Source: Paenibacillus foliorum
GTDB lineage: Bacteria > Bacillota > Bacilli > Paenibacillales > NBRC-103111
Direction: 5' to 3'
Assembly (NCBI RefSeq): GCF_013141765.1
Contig: NZ_WHOD01000003.1
Span: 62,001-126,000, forward strand
Length of the DNA stretch: 64,000 nt
The notes beneath the pieces are model-generated. The model saw nothing but the letters and a program-made list of their open reading frames with translations. It made no database searches and was not told where the DNA came from. A program made the position numbers and the translations under genes. Below are positions 18,464 through 27,732 of this stretch, piece by piece. The stretch's first letter is position 1. Each line of letters starts with the position of its first letter.

Positions 18464-19149
18464 ACTTCTCCCCCTTTTACATCCAAACGGTAGCCAAGCC
18501 CACGTACATTTTGAATGATTTTCTCTGGGAAAGGATCGTCCAATTTCTTTCGAAGCAATCTGATCGTGGCATCGACGGCGTTAAGTGTAATCTCTGCATC
18601 CAATCCCCATACCCGATCCATAAGTTGTTCCCTGCTCAATATTTGTCTTGGATGATTCGACATTAAAGCCAGTAATTGAAATTCGCGTCGGGAAAGTACA
18701 ACAGGAACCCCGCTTCTAATAACCTCATAAGTGCTGTGGTCAATGACAAGCGTATCGCCGAATGATTTGGTATCCGCCTCCCAGTTAGTCTCTTTCCTAC
18801 GATATAAGGCATTCAGACGTGCGATCAGCTCTTCGAAGGCAAAAGGCTTAACCAGGTAATCGTCTGCTCCTGCATTCAAGCCCTGTACTCTGTCGATTAT
18901 TGAATCACGTGCGGTCAGCATTAGAATGGGAGTCCGATTCTTCTTCACTCGGATCTCTTTACACAGTTCAATTCCCGTTTTTCGAGGAATCATCCAATCC
19001 AAAATATAAATGTCAAAGGAAGATCTTTCTATGAAATCCAGTGCATCATCCGCATCTTGTGCCCATTCCACATGGTACATCTGTTTTTTTAACTTATATT
19101 GAATTAATTCCCCAAGCTTCTTGTCATCCTCAACTAACAATATATTCAT
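18436..19149 (-). CDS. OmpR/PhoB-type response regulator
   Basis: 237 residues. Receiver with acidic pair (VEDDK), phospho-acceptor D51 in YILDWMIPRKTG and K in YLVKPFAFEEL; C-terminal winged helix (LSRREFQLLALMSNHPRQILSR broken by the usual recognition helix TLNAVDATIRLLRKKL). Start taken as the ATG of MNILLVEDD; the longer frame upstream has no ribosome site. Partner of the kinase that overlaps its 3' end. Confidence 0.92.
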   Translation of the reverse strand: MNILLVEDDKKLGELIQYKLKKQMYHVEWAQDADDALDFIERSSFDIYILDWMIPRKTGIELCKEIRVKKNRTPILMLTARDSIIDRVQGLNAGADDYLVKPFAFEELIARLNALYRRKETNWEADTKSFGDTLVIDHSTYEVIRSGVPVVLSRREFQLLALMSNHPRQILSREQLMDRVWGLDAEITLNAVDATIRLLRKKLDDPFPEKIIQNVRGLGYRLDVKGGEVCSREQENS

Positions 19150-19219
19150 GCTCCATCCGCCTCTTTTCATACCAACTATGAATTTTAGTCTGCCTCTGTA
19201 ATCACACTGATTAGAAATT

Positions 19220-19265
19220 AAAAAAAGCAAGCTTGCTGGGCAAGGTCAGCTAGCCTGCTTTTTTA
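19220..19265. terminator. Two-way terminator-like hairpin between heme protein and regulator genes
   Basis: AAAAAAAGCA ... TGCTTTTTT palindrome with an imperfect inner stem (AGCTTGCTGG / CAGCTAGCC). It lies directly after the stop of the heme protein gene, which separates that gene from the regulator transcript. Confidence 0.7.
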
Positions 19266-19814
19266 CTATAAAAAAGCGTGAATCAAAAATAAAACACCAA
19301 ATGCCAGTCCAAATCGCAAATGCCACTTTCGGTCCAGCCGCCTATATCTAAGCAAGCCCGAAACCGGTACTGGTAACAAAACTAACAGTGCAAGCACCCC
19401 GCTTATATTGTTGAAATCTAATTTAAAACCATACATAAAGACTGCAACCGTATGAAGCAAAATTAGAGCAATAGCGATAATAGCAATAGGTGTATGCCAA
19501 CTTCTGGCGAATCGAAGTAAACCAACTATCCACTTTTTTAGAATACCTAATCGTCCCCATACACTCTGTTTGATTATTAATGCAAGAATATAATTAGCTA
19601 ACACAAAGAACAAGGCTATTCGTGCATTCGATCCATAATTCTTAATGGTATGCTCGAAACTGCGGCTGTGTAGAGTCGCTGACGGAAGATGTATAAGACT
19701 CCAAAGTTGCCATAGCACGATTAGAGTAGAAACAATAATTGCGCCAATTACCCAAATTCGTTCTTTCTGAGGGATCCATGTTTGTTTTGTTATATTATCT
19801 TTCTGAATACGCAT
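19266..19814 (-). CDS. Ferric-reductase-like di-heme membrane protein
   Basis: 182 residues, about five membrane helices. Two pairs of histidines are each spaced by exactly 13 residues: SWH-x13-HT in one helix and KWH-x13-HA in the last. H-x12/13-H spacing in paired helices is the hallmark of the two stacked b-hemes in ferric reductase/NOX-type proteins. No FAD/NAD(P)H domain is attached, so electrons must be passed to another protein, most simply the flavinylated protein of the same cluster. The gene ends immediately after the last His (HAFL). Not recognised as a named family member. Confidence 0.7.
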   Translation of the reverse strand: MRIQKDNITKQTWIPQKERIWVIGAIIVSTLIVLWQLWSLIHLPSATLHSRSFEHTIKNYGSNARIALFFVLANYILALIIKQSVWGRLGILKKWIVGLLRFARSWHTPIAIIAIALILLHTVAVFMYGFKLDFNNISGVLALLVLLPVPVSGLLRYRRLDRKWHLRFGLAFGVLFLIHAFL

Positions 19815-19915
19815 TTTTATTTCCCCTTCATTATTATAGGTATAATATACTCTATTTTTCTGAAAACTAAATGAAAATTAACAGATTACCAACAGAAAAA
19901 GTAGCCCCCATCCCC

Positions 19916-20124
19916 TTAACCTGTAACCGCACCATAGTACAGCTGCAAGCGGCTAAGCACATTCGATAAAGCATACGAAGTCCTGGTTCCGCTCTCCTCA
20001 GAAATCCCTTCTCCTGCTCAACGGAAATATAAATGTACCCGCCATCCTCCATCTGTTTAAACCCATGCAAAATACTATTCGCCATCAAAGGCCCATTAAC
20101 ACCTGCATAGACGCTATAAGCCAA
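19916..20124 (-). pseudogene. Remnant of a YesM-type histidine kinase ATPase domain
   Basis: The first part reads NGPLMANSILHGFKQMEDGG followed by YIYISVEQE, matching the N box of YesM kinases (compare QPIVENAIFHG in the intact gene at 12738). After a shift of frame near 19990 the other frame gives TSYALSNVLSRLQLYYG, which matches the final G-box/RNV-RLQLYYG part of the same domain, then a stop. Everything upstream of the ATPase domain is gone. It lies just upstream of, and divergent from, the AraC regulator at 20281. Confidence 0.75.
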
Positions 20125-20280
20125 TTATTTCCTCATTCTCGAATTCTATTTTTTACCTTTTTGCAGGAATAGTCGAATAATTAACGAAACTTACATTAAA
20201 GTGCGTGTTCAATAGGGGGCTATTTGAACAACCTCTTAAAGAGGAGTCTAACCACAAAGAAAAAGGAATGTAGGGTGACT

Positions 20281-22560
20281 ATGTTTAAAAATCGTTGGTT
20301 TAATCGAATGCTGCTCTCTTACCTTCCGATATTCCTAATTATGACCGTCTTATTAATGACACTATCCTTCTTATCCTTGAGCATGGTTTCCAAACGAATG
20401 ACTTTGACAATAAATGAAGCATACACCAATTACGCTATGGATGTTGTTGATCAATCACTTCGGTCTATCGATCAGCTATTGTACAAAGAAATTGAAACCA
20501 ATTCCAAGCTCAAACAATTTTTCTTCAATTCATTATGGGACAATACGTATTATACGATTCGCGAGCCTTCGCAAAAAATGGTTGAAATCATTACTACGAT
20601 GCCTATGATTGACTCGATGTATTTATTTCGCATCCATGACCGTCGAATTTTGAGCCAGAACATGGAATCTCCTTTGGAAGAATTCGGGGACAAGGAATTT
20701 ATTCAAAGCATGATCAACGAGAACTTTCCTGAGCGTTGGACATCAATAAGAACCTTCAAGGAGTTTGAAGGAGAGCAGAAAAGTAAATCTGTCGTTTCGC
20801 TCGTCAAACGAGTACCGCAAATATCAGGCGGCCAAGGAATGATTGTCGTTAATATAAACTTGGATGAGATTGAAAAGTTAATTAGCGGTATATCCAACTC
20901 GGAAACGGTATATTTTCAGTTATTTGATCAATTAGGGAAACCCCTGACCGGCGGCAGTACAGATCATACGCTGATGACAGAGCTGGACGAGGGTAAAGAA
21001 TTAGCAAGAGTAAAGTCGTCTTACACGGGCTGGGAAGTCGGCAGTGGATTGAGGAATAGTGGGCCATTCGATTTCGTTAACAGTTTGTCCTATGTTGCGG
21101 TTTTAGCAGGTATTGGCGTGCTTCTTGCTGGAATCGGATGGATTATCATAGTGACGAGAAGGAATTATAAACCTATTGAATCGATTATGAACCGGGTTCA
21201 AGTTTATTCTAACCAAAAGCAGAAGAATGGCGGGACGGTTCATAAGAAAGCTAACGACGAATTTAAAATCATTGAATCAGCCATGGATCAAATGATAGAG
21301 CAATTTAACGAATACTCATTACAACAAGAGAAATTTCTAACAGTCAAAAGGCAGGATGATTTCCGTTATTTACTTCAACAATCACAAGCTTCGACAGTCA
21401 AAGATGGACGTCGCACACTAATCATTGAGCCCTATCAAGCCTGGAGAGGCGCTGCGGTAGTCATTATTGAGATCGATAAAGAGTTCAGGTTTAATCAAGC
21501 TTATTCCCATCAAGACAAATCGCTATTAAAATTTTCTTTGTTGAAGGCCACAAAGGAAATCGCAGAGGACCGCTCGTGTACCGTATGGGTGGAATGGCTT
21601 TCTGATAACAGGCTGGGATCTGTTTATTTCAGTAATGATGAAGAACAAGCGTTTCTTGAACAATGTGAACAAATGCAGAAGACACTGCGGGGCTGGGTAT
21701 CAGATAACTTAAGCTTTACCGTTACCATAGCGCTAGGCCCATACGTAGCGGATGTCACCAACATCCAAGGCTCTTATGCTGCTGCCCATGAGGCATTAAA
21801 TTATAAGGCAACACTTGGCTGTAACCGCATGATTAATCAAAATGAGATTTACGTGGAACACCAAGAAGAAGTTTACGATCATTTGCAGATGATCCGTTCC
21901 ATTATTCAACTGTTTCGGCTAGGAGAAGAGGAATGGACAGAGAGGTTTTTAAGCCTGTTTGCTAAACTGCGCTTGGGGATGTTTTCGAATGACGAATTTA
22001 GAAGCTTAGCGGATTATGTGCACTATCAATTGCACAAAGAAATGTTAAAGCTGCCCGATGATTTCCGAGCGGTCTGGGAAGATGTTTATTTACCGGAATT
22101 AAAGGATCTGCTAGAAAGGTGCGAAACGTTCGATGAGCTTCAGACGGATCTTTATCGATTTCTGCAGATGGTTCAGACAGAGCTGAGCAGTTCGCGGGAG
22201 AGCGGCAGCAAGTATGCATTAATTCCCAAAGTTAGAGCATATATTGATCAACATTATGCTGACCCGGATTTATCGCTTGAACAGTTGGGTGAAATGTTTG
22301 GGGTAACTGCTAAGTATATAAGTCAAATTTTCAAAGAAGGCTCTGGTCAAAAGTTCGTCGATTATTTAGCTGACGTTCGAATAGAAAAGGCCAAGCTCCT
22401 ATTGGAGCAAACGGATAAGACCCTACAGGAAATTGGGAATGAAGTCAGCTATGTCCATCTGTATTCATTCACCCGCGTGTTTAAAAAGGTTGTAGGTATG
22501 ACACCGGGGGAGTACAGAAAGAACGCAGCAGGAAAAAGGTGCGTACAGAAAAAGGTGTGA
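20281..22560 (+). CDS. Membrane-anchored AraC-family transcriptional regulator
   Basis: About 759 residues. Helix 1 near the N-terminus (MLLSYLPIFLIMTVLLMTL), an extracellular cache-like region, helix 2 near 275-300 (VLAGIGVLLAGIGWIIIV), a long cytoplasmic middle part and a C-terminal AraC double helix-turn-helix (LSLEQLGEMFGVTAKYISQIFK; then IGNEVSYVHLYSFTRVFKKVVG). This one-protein sensor/regulator layout is common beside LplABC-type importers in Paenibacillus. Start: ATG 20281 after AGGGTG; an in-frame TTG at 20224 with AGGGGG before it is a fair alternative. Likely controls the importer that follows. Confidence 0.9.
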   Translation: MFKNRWFNRMLLSYLPIFLIMTVLLMTLSFLSLSMVSKRMTLTINEAYTNYAMDVVDQSLRSIDQLLYKEIETNSKLKQFFFNSLWDNTYYTIREPSQKMVEIITTMPMIDSMYLFRIHDRRILSQNMESPLEEFGDKEFIQSMINENFPERWTSIRTFKEFEGEQKSKSVVSLVKRVPQISGGQGMIVVNINLDEIEKLISGISNSETVYFQLFDQLGKPLTGGSTDHTLMTELDEGKELARVKSSYTGWEVGSGLRNSGPFDFVNSLSYVAVLAGIGVLLAGIGWIIIVTRRNYKPIESIMNRVQVYSNQKQKNGGTVHKKANDEFKIIESAMDQMIEQFNEYSLQQEKFLTVKRQDDFRYLLQQSQASTVKDGRRTLIIEPYQAWRGAAVVIIEIDKEFRFNQAYSHQDKSLLKFSLLKATKEIAEDRSCTVWVEWLSDNRLGSVYFSNDEEQAFLEQCEQMQKTLRGWVSDNLSFTVTIALGPYVADVTNIQGSYAAAHEALNYKATLGCNRMINQNEIYVEHQEEVYDHLQMIRSIIQLFRLGEEEWTERFLSLFAKLRLGMFSNDEFRSLADYVHYQLHKEMLKLPDDFRAVWEDVYLPELKDLLERCETFDELQTDLYRFLQMVQTELSSSRESGSKYALIPKVRAYIDQHYADPDLSLEQLGEMFGVTAKYISQIFKEGSGQKFVDYLADVRIEKAKLLLEQTDKTLQEIGNEVSYVHLYSFTRVFKKVVGMTPGEYRKNAAGKRCVQKKV

Positions 22561-22564
22561 TTCG

Positions 22565-22587
22565 GGAGGCTATAGCCTCCTTTTTTT
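22565..22587 (+). terminator. Intrinsic terminator after the AraC regulator
   Basis: Perfect GGAGGCT-AT-AGCCTCC stem followed by seven Ts, five bases past the stop. Confidence 0.92.
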
Positions 22588-22832
22588 GTTGGTTGCAGAA
22601 CAGGAAATATGCGCAGCAAATTTCTGCTGATAATCGAGGGCTTCCCCAAAAGTATTCGGAATTCACTTCAACGCTTCACGTCACATTTGGGGGACTATTT
22701 GGTTCATAAGACTTAAGCGGAAAAAGGTGCGGTCGGGAAATCATGTGGATTGACCATGTAAATCGGACTCGTGTACATTGATTAGCAAGCAGGAGAATTA
22801 ACAAATATAAAATGGGAGGTGGCGATTAATCA

Positions 22833-23792
22833 TTGGATAGAACTGAGCAACTTCAAACGACCCCGCTTATTAACAAACCGCTCAGGCCGGAAAAAGCAAG
22901 GGGTCGAAGGCTCCGTCAGAACATGCCGTTGTTGTTGATGTTTATACCGGTAGCTGCCTACTTTCTCATCTTTAAATATTTCCCTATGGCCGGCCTGGTG
23001 ATCGCTTTTAAAAATTATAATTTTGCCGATGGCATATGGGGAAGCCCTTGGGTAGGGCTGTATCATTTCGACATGATGCTTAGCAGTCCTAAGACAGTTA
23101 ATGTCATTAAGAACACACTGCTTCTTAGCTTACTAAACATTTTTGTCGGTTTTCCGTTCCCGATTATTTTGGCTATTATGCTCAATGAAATCCGAAAAGT
23201 GTGGTTCAAAAAAACCGTACAAACGCTTGTATATCTCCCCCATTTCTTGTCATGGGTCATCCTCGGGGGAATGGTCGTGACGATCTTTTCCCAACAGTCC
23301 GGTTTTTTAAACCATTGGATTGAACAGTGGACAGGAAGTCCTTATCCGTTTTTATATAAGGAATTATCTTGGTTATCCATTTTCTTAGGGTCCGGGGTAT
23401 GGAAGGAAGCGGGTTGGAGCGCCATCATTTATTTGGCGGCCTTAACTTCCATCGATCCGTCTCTTTATGAGTCAGCCAGCTTAGACGGTGCCGGTAAATT
23501 TCGCAAAATTTGGCATATTACCCTCCCAGGCATCAGTAGCATCATAGTTCTCATGTTTATTCTATCGATAGGCAAGGTTATGGAAGTTGGATTCGATCAT
23601 GTTTTTGTACTGCAAAATAAAGGTGTAATGAATATCTCCGATGTAATCAGCACTTATATATACCGCAACGGTTTATTAGGAGCGAAGTTCAGTGAAACGA
23701 CCGCACTGGGATTGTTTGAATCCGTTGTTGGTCTGATTTTGGTGCTTGCTGCCAATCGAATCGCCAGAATATTCGGTCGTGGACTTTGGTAG
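22833..23792 (+). CDS. ABC transporter permease, LplB type
   Basis: 319 residues, six helices, with the LplB-specific start of the channel (FKYFPMAGLVIAFKNYNF) and the EAA motif YESASLDGAGKFRKIWHITLPG. TTG start at 22833 with GGGAGGTGG about 10 bases upstream. First gene of an lplB-lplC-lplA-type order; the 240 bases before it hold the regulator's terminator and presumably the promoter. Confidence 0.9.
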   Translation: MDRTEQLQTTPLINKPLRPEKARGRRLRQNMPLLLMFIPVAAYFLIFKYFPMAGLVIAFKNYNFADGIWGSPWVGLYHFDMMLSSPKTVNVIKNTLLLSLLNIFVGFPFPIILAIMLNEIRKVWFKKTVQTLVYLPHFLSWVILGGMVVTIFSQQSGFLNHWIEQWTGSPYPFLYKELSWLSIFLGSGVWKEAGWSAIIYLAALTSIDPSLYESASLDGAGKFRKIWHITLPGISSIIVLMFILSIGKVMEVGFDHVFVLQNKGVMNISDVISTYIYRNGLLGAKFSETTALGLFESVVGLILVLAANRIARIFGRGLW

Positions 23793-23816
23793 TACAGGAT
23801 GTGGGAGGACAGAAAG

Positions 23817-24692
23817 ATGAAGGATTCAGCAGGAGAAAAACTGTTTTACATGTTCAACTACTGCGTGTTATTTGTTGTAGGATTAAGCTGTTTAATTCCC
23901 ATCGTTTATACGTTATCTGTTTCCTTCAGCAATGCGGACGCGATTAGATCCGGTTTGGTTTCGCTATGGCCGATAGGCTTTTCCTTGGAATCCTACAAAT
24001 CGCTTATTAGCGGAACTCCAGTAATTAGAGCTTTTGGAAACAGTATGATCATTACGGTTATTGGAGTCAGTTTGAGTATGGTATTTACTATTCTGGCTGC
24101 CTATCCGTTATCGAAAAAATATTTTTACTATACCCGTTTTTTCACGCTGGCGATTGTTTTTACAATGCTTTTTTCTGGAGGCATTATACCAACCTTTCTT
24201 CTAATGAAGGGCTTAGGGCTTATCAATTCCTATGGGTCTATCTGGCTGGTCGGTTTGGTGAGTGCCTACAATATGCTTGTACTGAAAAGCTTTCTGGAAA
24301 ACATCCCGGCAGAAATTGAAGAAGCGGCCAAAATAGACGGTTGTGGGGAATTCGCGCTGTTAATACGGATTATTCTCCCCCTCTCGCTTCCGGTTATTGC
24401 GGCGTTAACCTTGTTCTACGGGGTGCATTACTGGAACCTGTTTATGACGGTATTAATTTATATTCAAAATGTGGAAATGCATAATTTAACAGTTATGGTG
24501 CAGCAGATGGTTAATAGCCAGTCACTGTTGATTGAAATGAATAAGCTGGACTCCAACGAAATGACGGATGTGACTCCTGAAGGAATTAAATCCGCGGGGA
24601 TCATGGTAATGATTTTACCGATGATCTTGATTTACCCCTTGTTACAAAAATATTTTGTTAAAGGGGTTATGATAGGAGCAATAAAAGGTTAG
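23817..24692 (+). CDS. ABC transporter permease, LplC type
   Basis: About 291 residues, six helices, EAA motif EEAAKIDGCGEFALLIRIILPLS and the typical C-terminus (PLLQKYFVKGVMIGAIKG). An ATG at 23799 is in frame, but GGGAGG stands 8 bases before the ATG at 23817, which is preferred. Pairs with the LplB-type permease. Confidence 0.9.
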   Translation: MKDSAGEKLFYMFNYCVLFVVGLSCLIPIVYTLSVSFSNADAIRSGLVSLWPIGFSLESYKSLISGTPVIRAFGNSMIITVIGVSLSMVFTILAAYPLSKKYFYYTRFFTLAIVFTMLFSGGIIPTFLLMKGLGLINSYGSIWLVGLVSAYNMLVLKSFLENIPAEIEEAAKIDGCGEFALLIRIILPLSLPVIAALTLFYGVHYWNLFMTVLIYIQNVEMHNLTVMVQQMVNSQSLLIEMNKLDSNEMTDVTPEGIKSAGIMVMILPMILIYPLLQKYFVKGVMIGAIKG

Positions 24693-24716
24693 CCCAATAA
24701 CTAAGGAGGTTTTTCC

Positions 24717-26348
24717 ATGAGTAAACGTACTGTAAATAATTGGCCGGTGTTGCTCACTTGCGGGCTTGCTCTCAGCGTTGTTGTAGCCGGATGCTCCCAA
24801 GGTAGTCCCGGTAACCAAAAGGAAGCTGAAGCGACAGGGACCAAAGCAGATAAGAAACGCGGGAAAATTACGGTATCCATCTATGACCAAGGTCAAATAC
24901 CGGCTGAAGCAGGGAACTCGCAAAAAAACAGCTGGGCAACCTGGGTTAATGAGAAAGGACCTGTAGATGTTCAATACGTACCTATTACACGCAGAGAATC
25001 TACACAAATTTACAACACGTTGTTTGCTTCCGGAAGTGCTCCAGACTTAATTACTGAATATGACGATGCCTACCGCAACAGCTTGTATACGCAAAAGCAG
25101 CTGATGCCGCTTGATGATGTGATCGAGAAGTACAGTACGGAATATAAAAAGCTCATGCAGCAATACCCAATGCTGAAGAAGCTTGGAACAAAGCCGGACG
25201 GAAAGATATATGAGATCGGCCGAGTGCAGAAAATGGTCACAAACCATGTTATGTTCATCCGTACAGATTGGCTGAAAAAGCTGAATCTGGAAGTACCAAA
25301 GACGACGGAGGATTTGTACAAGGTGGCTAAAGCATTTGCAGAGCAAGACCCGGATGGGAACGGTAAAAAGGATACATTCGGAACGAGCCTTAGCTTCATG
25401 AGCGGTGATAATATTAGGGAAATGTTTGGCGATGTAGGTTGGGTAGTCAGCGATGGTCAAATCGTCCGTGACTGGGATCGTATTAAGGAGCATACCGTGT
25501 TCCGTAAAAAGTTATATGACGAAGGTCTCGTAGATAAAGATTTTCTGGCCGATAAGAACGGTGCTAAGGCGGAAAAAGATTGGGTGAACGGTAAGTTAGG
25601 CATTTTTGGTATTCAAAACGGCGTCAAAAGCACAGGCTACAAAGTGTTTACTACGTTCAAAAAGAACAATCCGGATGCAACCATTCTGCCGATAGAGCTG
25701 CCAAAAAGTCCCTTTGGCCAATTCAGCCCTTATCTTGAGCCTCCTGTCCGTATGGTTTCAGTAGTAAATGCCAAAGCGAAAGACCCTGAGGCTGTCATGA
25801 AATATGTTGATTTTATGATCACTCCATCAACGATGAATACGATTAAGTATGGTTTTGAGGGTGTTCATTCGAAGAAAGACAGCAGTGGCTGTTATCAGGC
25901 TATGGATGAAGAAAAAAGCAAGAAAGAAGTAACATGGAACCAATATTTCCAAGGGTTCTTCTCTACAATCATGGAAGGCGATTGTGCATCCTTCGAAAAA
26001 AGCCTCGACCTGAGCAAACCGGTGAACAAAGAGTTTGCAAGTTTGGTTCCCCTTGCAGAGAAGGCTTATTTATCCAAGGAACGGCCGATTCCTGATGTGA
26101 CTTCCAAGTTTTACTGGCCATCGCTTCCCCAAGAAGTTAGTTCCGTTGAAACGAACTTAAGCGAAGCCATCAATGAACTGATGGTTAAGGCGATTGTCAG
26201 CGGCTCCTCCTACACCGTAGATCAAGCTATTCAGGAGGCGAAGTCGAATTGGGATAAAGGCGGCGGTAAGAAGGTCGAAGAATGGTATAAAAAGTGGTAC
26301 GCAGACAATAAGAATTCTGCACTGCTAACCAAAGATCTGTACGAATAG
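24717..26348 (+). CDS. LplA-type extracellular solute-binding lipoprotein
   Basis: 543 residues, the long binding-protein type that goes with LplBC. Signal peptide with lipobox VVAGC (C26). Body contains the family segments TRRESTQIYNTLFASGSAPD, a calcium-loop-like DPDGNGKKDTFG and MPLDDVIEKY. AAGGAGG ribosome site before the ATG. Ligand unknown; relatives bind plant-derived oligosaccharides. Confidence 0.92.
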   Translation: MSKRTVNNWPVLLTCGLALSVVVAGCSQGSPGNQKEAEATGTKADKKRGKITVSIYDQGQIPAEAGNSQKNSWATWVNEKGPVDVQYVPITRRESTQIYNTLFASGSAPDLITEYDDAYRNSLYTQKQLMPLDDVIEKYSTEYKKLMQQYPMLKKLGTKPDGKIYEIGRVQKMVTNHVMFIRTDWLKKLNLEVPKTTEDLYKVAKAFAEQDPDGNGKKDTFGTSLSFMSGDNIREMFGDVGWVVSDGQIVRDWDRIKEHTVFRKKLYDEGLVDKDFLADKNGAKAEKDWVNGKLGIFGIQNGVKSTGYKVFTTFKKNNPDATILPIELPKSPFGQFSPYLEPPVRMVSVVNAKAKDPEAVMKYVDFMITPSTMNTIKYGFEGVHSKKDSSGCYQAMDEEKSKKEVTWNQYFQGFFSTIMEGDCASFEKSLDLSKPVNKEFASLVPLAEKAYLSKERPIPDVTSKFYWPSLPQEVSSVETNLSEAINELMVKAIVSGSSYTVDQAIQEAKSNWDKGGGKKVEEWYKKWYADNKNSALLTKDLYE

Positions 26349-26365
26349 TACGATTGGATAAGAAT

Positions 26366-26391
26366 AAGGAGACATCAGTCGATGTCTCCTT
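26366..26391 (+). terminator. 11-bp inverted repeat after the binding-protein gene
   Basis: AAGGAGACATC-agtc-GATGTCTCCTT, perfect stem. There is no T-run behind it, so it is more likely an mRNA-stabilising or attenuating hairpin that limits transcription into the CapA-like gene. Confidence 0.5.
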
Positions 26392-26449
26392 CCATATCTC
26401 TAAGAATCATAATTTTATATAGGATATCCTCAACAAGGGGCAGTGATAT

Positions 26450-27541
26450 ATGCGCAATTCATTTACATTTACAGCTACAGGACAAGCGCTTATCAAACGT
26501 GATTTAAGGCCGTATATGGGCAATGACAGACTTGCCGAAGTGATTCAAAAAATCAAAAAGGCAGATTTCTCGTTCACCAATTTTGAAGGAACGATTAAAG
26601 GCAGCTTTGGTGGATGGCCGACCAAGAACAAAGCGATTGCCGCATCCGCCCCCCATGTTCTCGATTCATTGTCGGAAATGGGTTTCAATATGCTGTCTCT
26701 GTGTAATAATCATGCCTTTGATCTGGGACCTGGTGGTATTTTATCGACATTGGAACAGTCATCCAGCAAAGAGTTTCTGCATGCAGGTATAGGCACAAAC
26801 CGCAGCGATGCGGCTAAGCCAAAATATAAGGAAACGAGCCTCGGCCGAGTCGCCCTTATAGCAGCCGATTGTGGACCTCAGCCTGATTACGCATACGCTT
26901 TGGATGGAAATGAACTGATTTCTTCGCGCCCAGGCAACAACCGCTTACTGGTGCAGCGTAATGGGGTCGGCCAGCTTGAAGCCCATCCGGAAGATACCGC
27001 ACATCATCTCGCTATGATTGCCGAAGCGGCAGGTGAAGCGGATTTCGTAGTGGTCTATCTCCATAGTCACCATTGGGAACCAGTTATGGAGGAAACTCCA
27101 ACGTGGATTCAACCCTACGCTAAAGCTTGTATCGATGCCGGCGCGAATTCGATCGTTTGTCACGGGACACCTCTATTACAAGGGGTGGAGATATATAAAC
27201 AACGCCCAATTTTTTATGGTCTTGGCAATTTTGTTTTTCATACTTATCAACCTGCCCGTTGGATGGGACAGATCGGCATAAAAGCATGGCAAAGCGTTAT
27301 TGCGACATGCAGCTTCGGCGAAGATGGGAATTTAACGGAAATGCAGTTCGAACCGATCCTTGTTGGAGGCAATCCCGATGAACTGACGAATGGGCGATAT
27401 ACACATCTGGATGCCCCCAGTCTGGCTGATGCGAAGCAGGGTGAAGAAATCCTTGGTCATTTGGCCCAACTGTCCCTACCCTTCCAGACGTCCATCTATA
27501 TGGAACAAGGTGTAGGCAAAGCCGTTATTCATAACGGCTAG
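26450..27541 (+). CDS. CapA-like metallophosphoesterase-fold protein
   Basis: 363 residues. PGA_cap (CapA) family pattern: an early FTATGQALIKRDL, TNFEGTI, LCNNHAFDLG (metal-binding Asn/His/Asp), VVYLHSHHWEP and VCHGTPLLQGVEIYKQRPIFYGLGNF. The usual DxMxGR start is altered (TGQALIKRDL). No signal peptide. CapA proteins are named for polyglutamate capsule, but stand-alone copies beside sugar importers are of unknown function; a role in handling an imported compound is possible. Confidence 0.75.
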   Translation: MRNSFTFTATGQALIKRDLRPYMGNDRLAEVIQKIKKADFSFTNFEGTIKGSFGGWPTKNKAIAASAPHVLDSLSEMGFNMLSLCNNHAFDLGPGGILSTLEQSSSKEFLHAGIGTNRSDAAKPKYKETSLGRVALIAADCGPQPDYAYALDGNELISSRPGNNRLLVQRNGVGQLEAHPEDTAHHLAMIAEAAGEADFVVVYLHSHHWEPVMEETPTWIQPYAKACIDAGANSIVCHGTPLLQGVEIYKQRPIFYGLGNFVFHTYQPARWMGQIGIKAWQSVIATCSFGEDGNLTEMQFEPILVGGNPDELTNGRYTHLDAPSLADAKQGEEILGHLAQLSLPFQTSIYMEQGVGKAVIHNG

Positions 27542-27547
27542 CCCTAT

Positions 27548-27732
27548 TTATTCGGCAAGAAGCTCTGCATACCATTCCCATTCTTCCTCAGCTGCTCCAG
27601 CTTTTTTCACATCTTCTTTAAAATAGGCTGGATACGAAGCTCGAACTCAAACTCTTGCTCATCTAATCGGTACTGCTCCAATAGCTCCGGCCCGCAGGAG
27701 TTTGAGCCTATTCCGCTACCTTCCCGATTATG
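27548..27732 (-). pseudogene. 3' end of a GH2 beta-galactosidase gene
   Basis: Minus-strand reading gives GSGIGSNSCGPELLEQYRL then DEQEFEFELRIQP, the conserved C-terminal (small-chain) segment of GH2 beta-galactosidases. One base appears lost after RIQP; the next frame continues FKEDVKKAGAAEEEWEWYAE to a stop at 27548. The rest of the ~1,000-codon gene is absent, replaced by an unrelated plus-strand remnant from 27730 on. Confidence 0.75.

Noticed and set aside
26450..27541. Capsule (poly-gamma-glutamate) synthesis function for the CapA-like gene
   Set aside because: No capB, capC or ligase gene is near; the family name alone does not support capsule synthesis.
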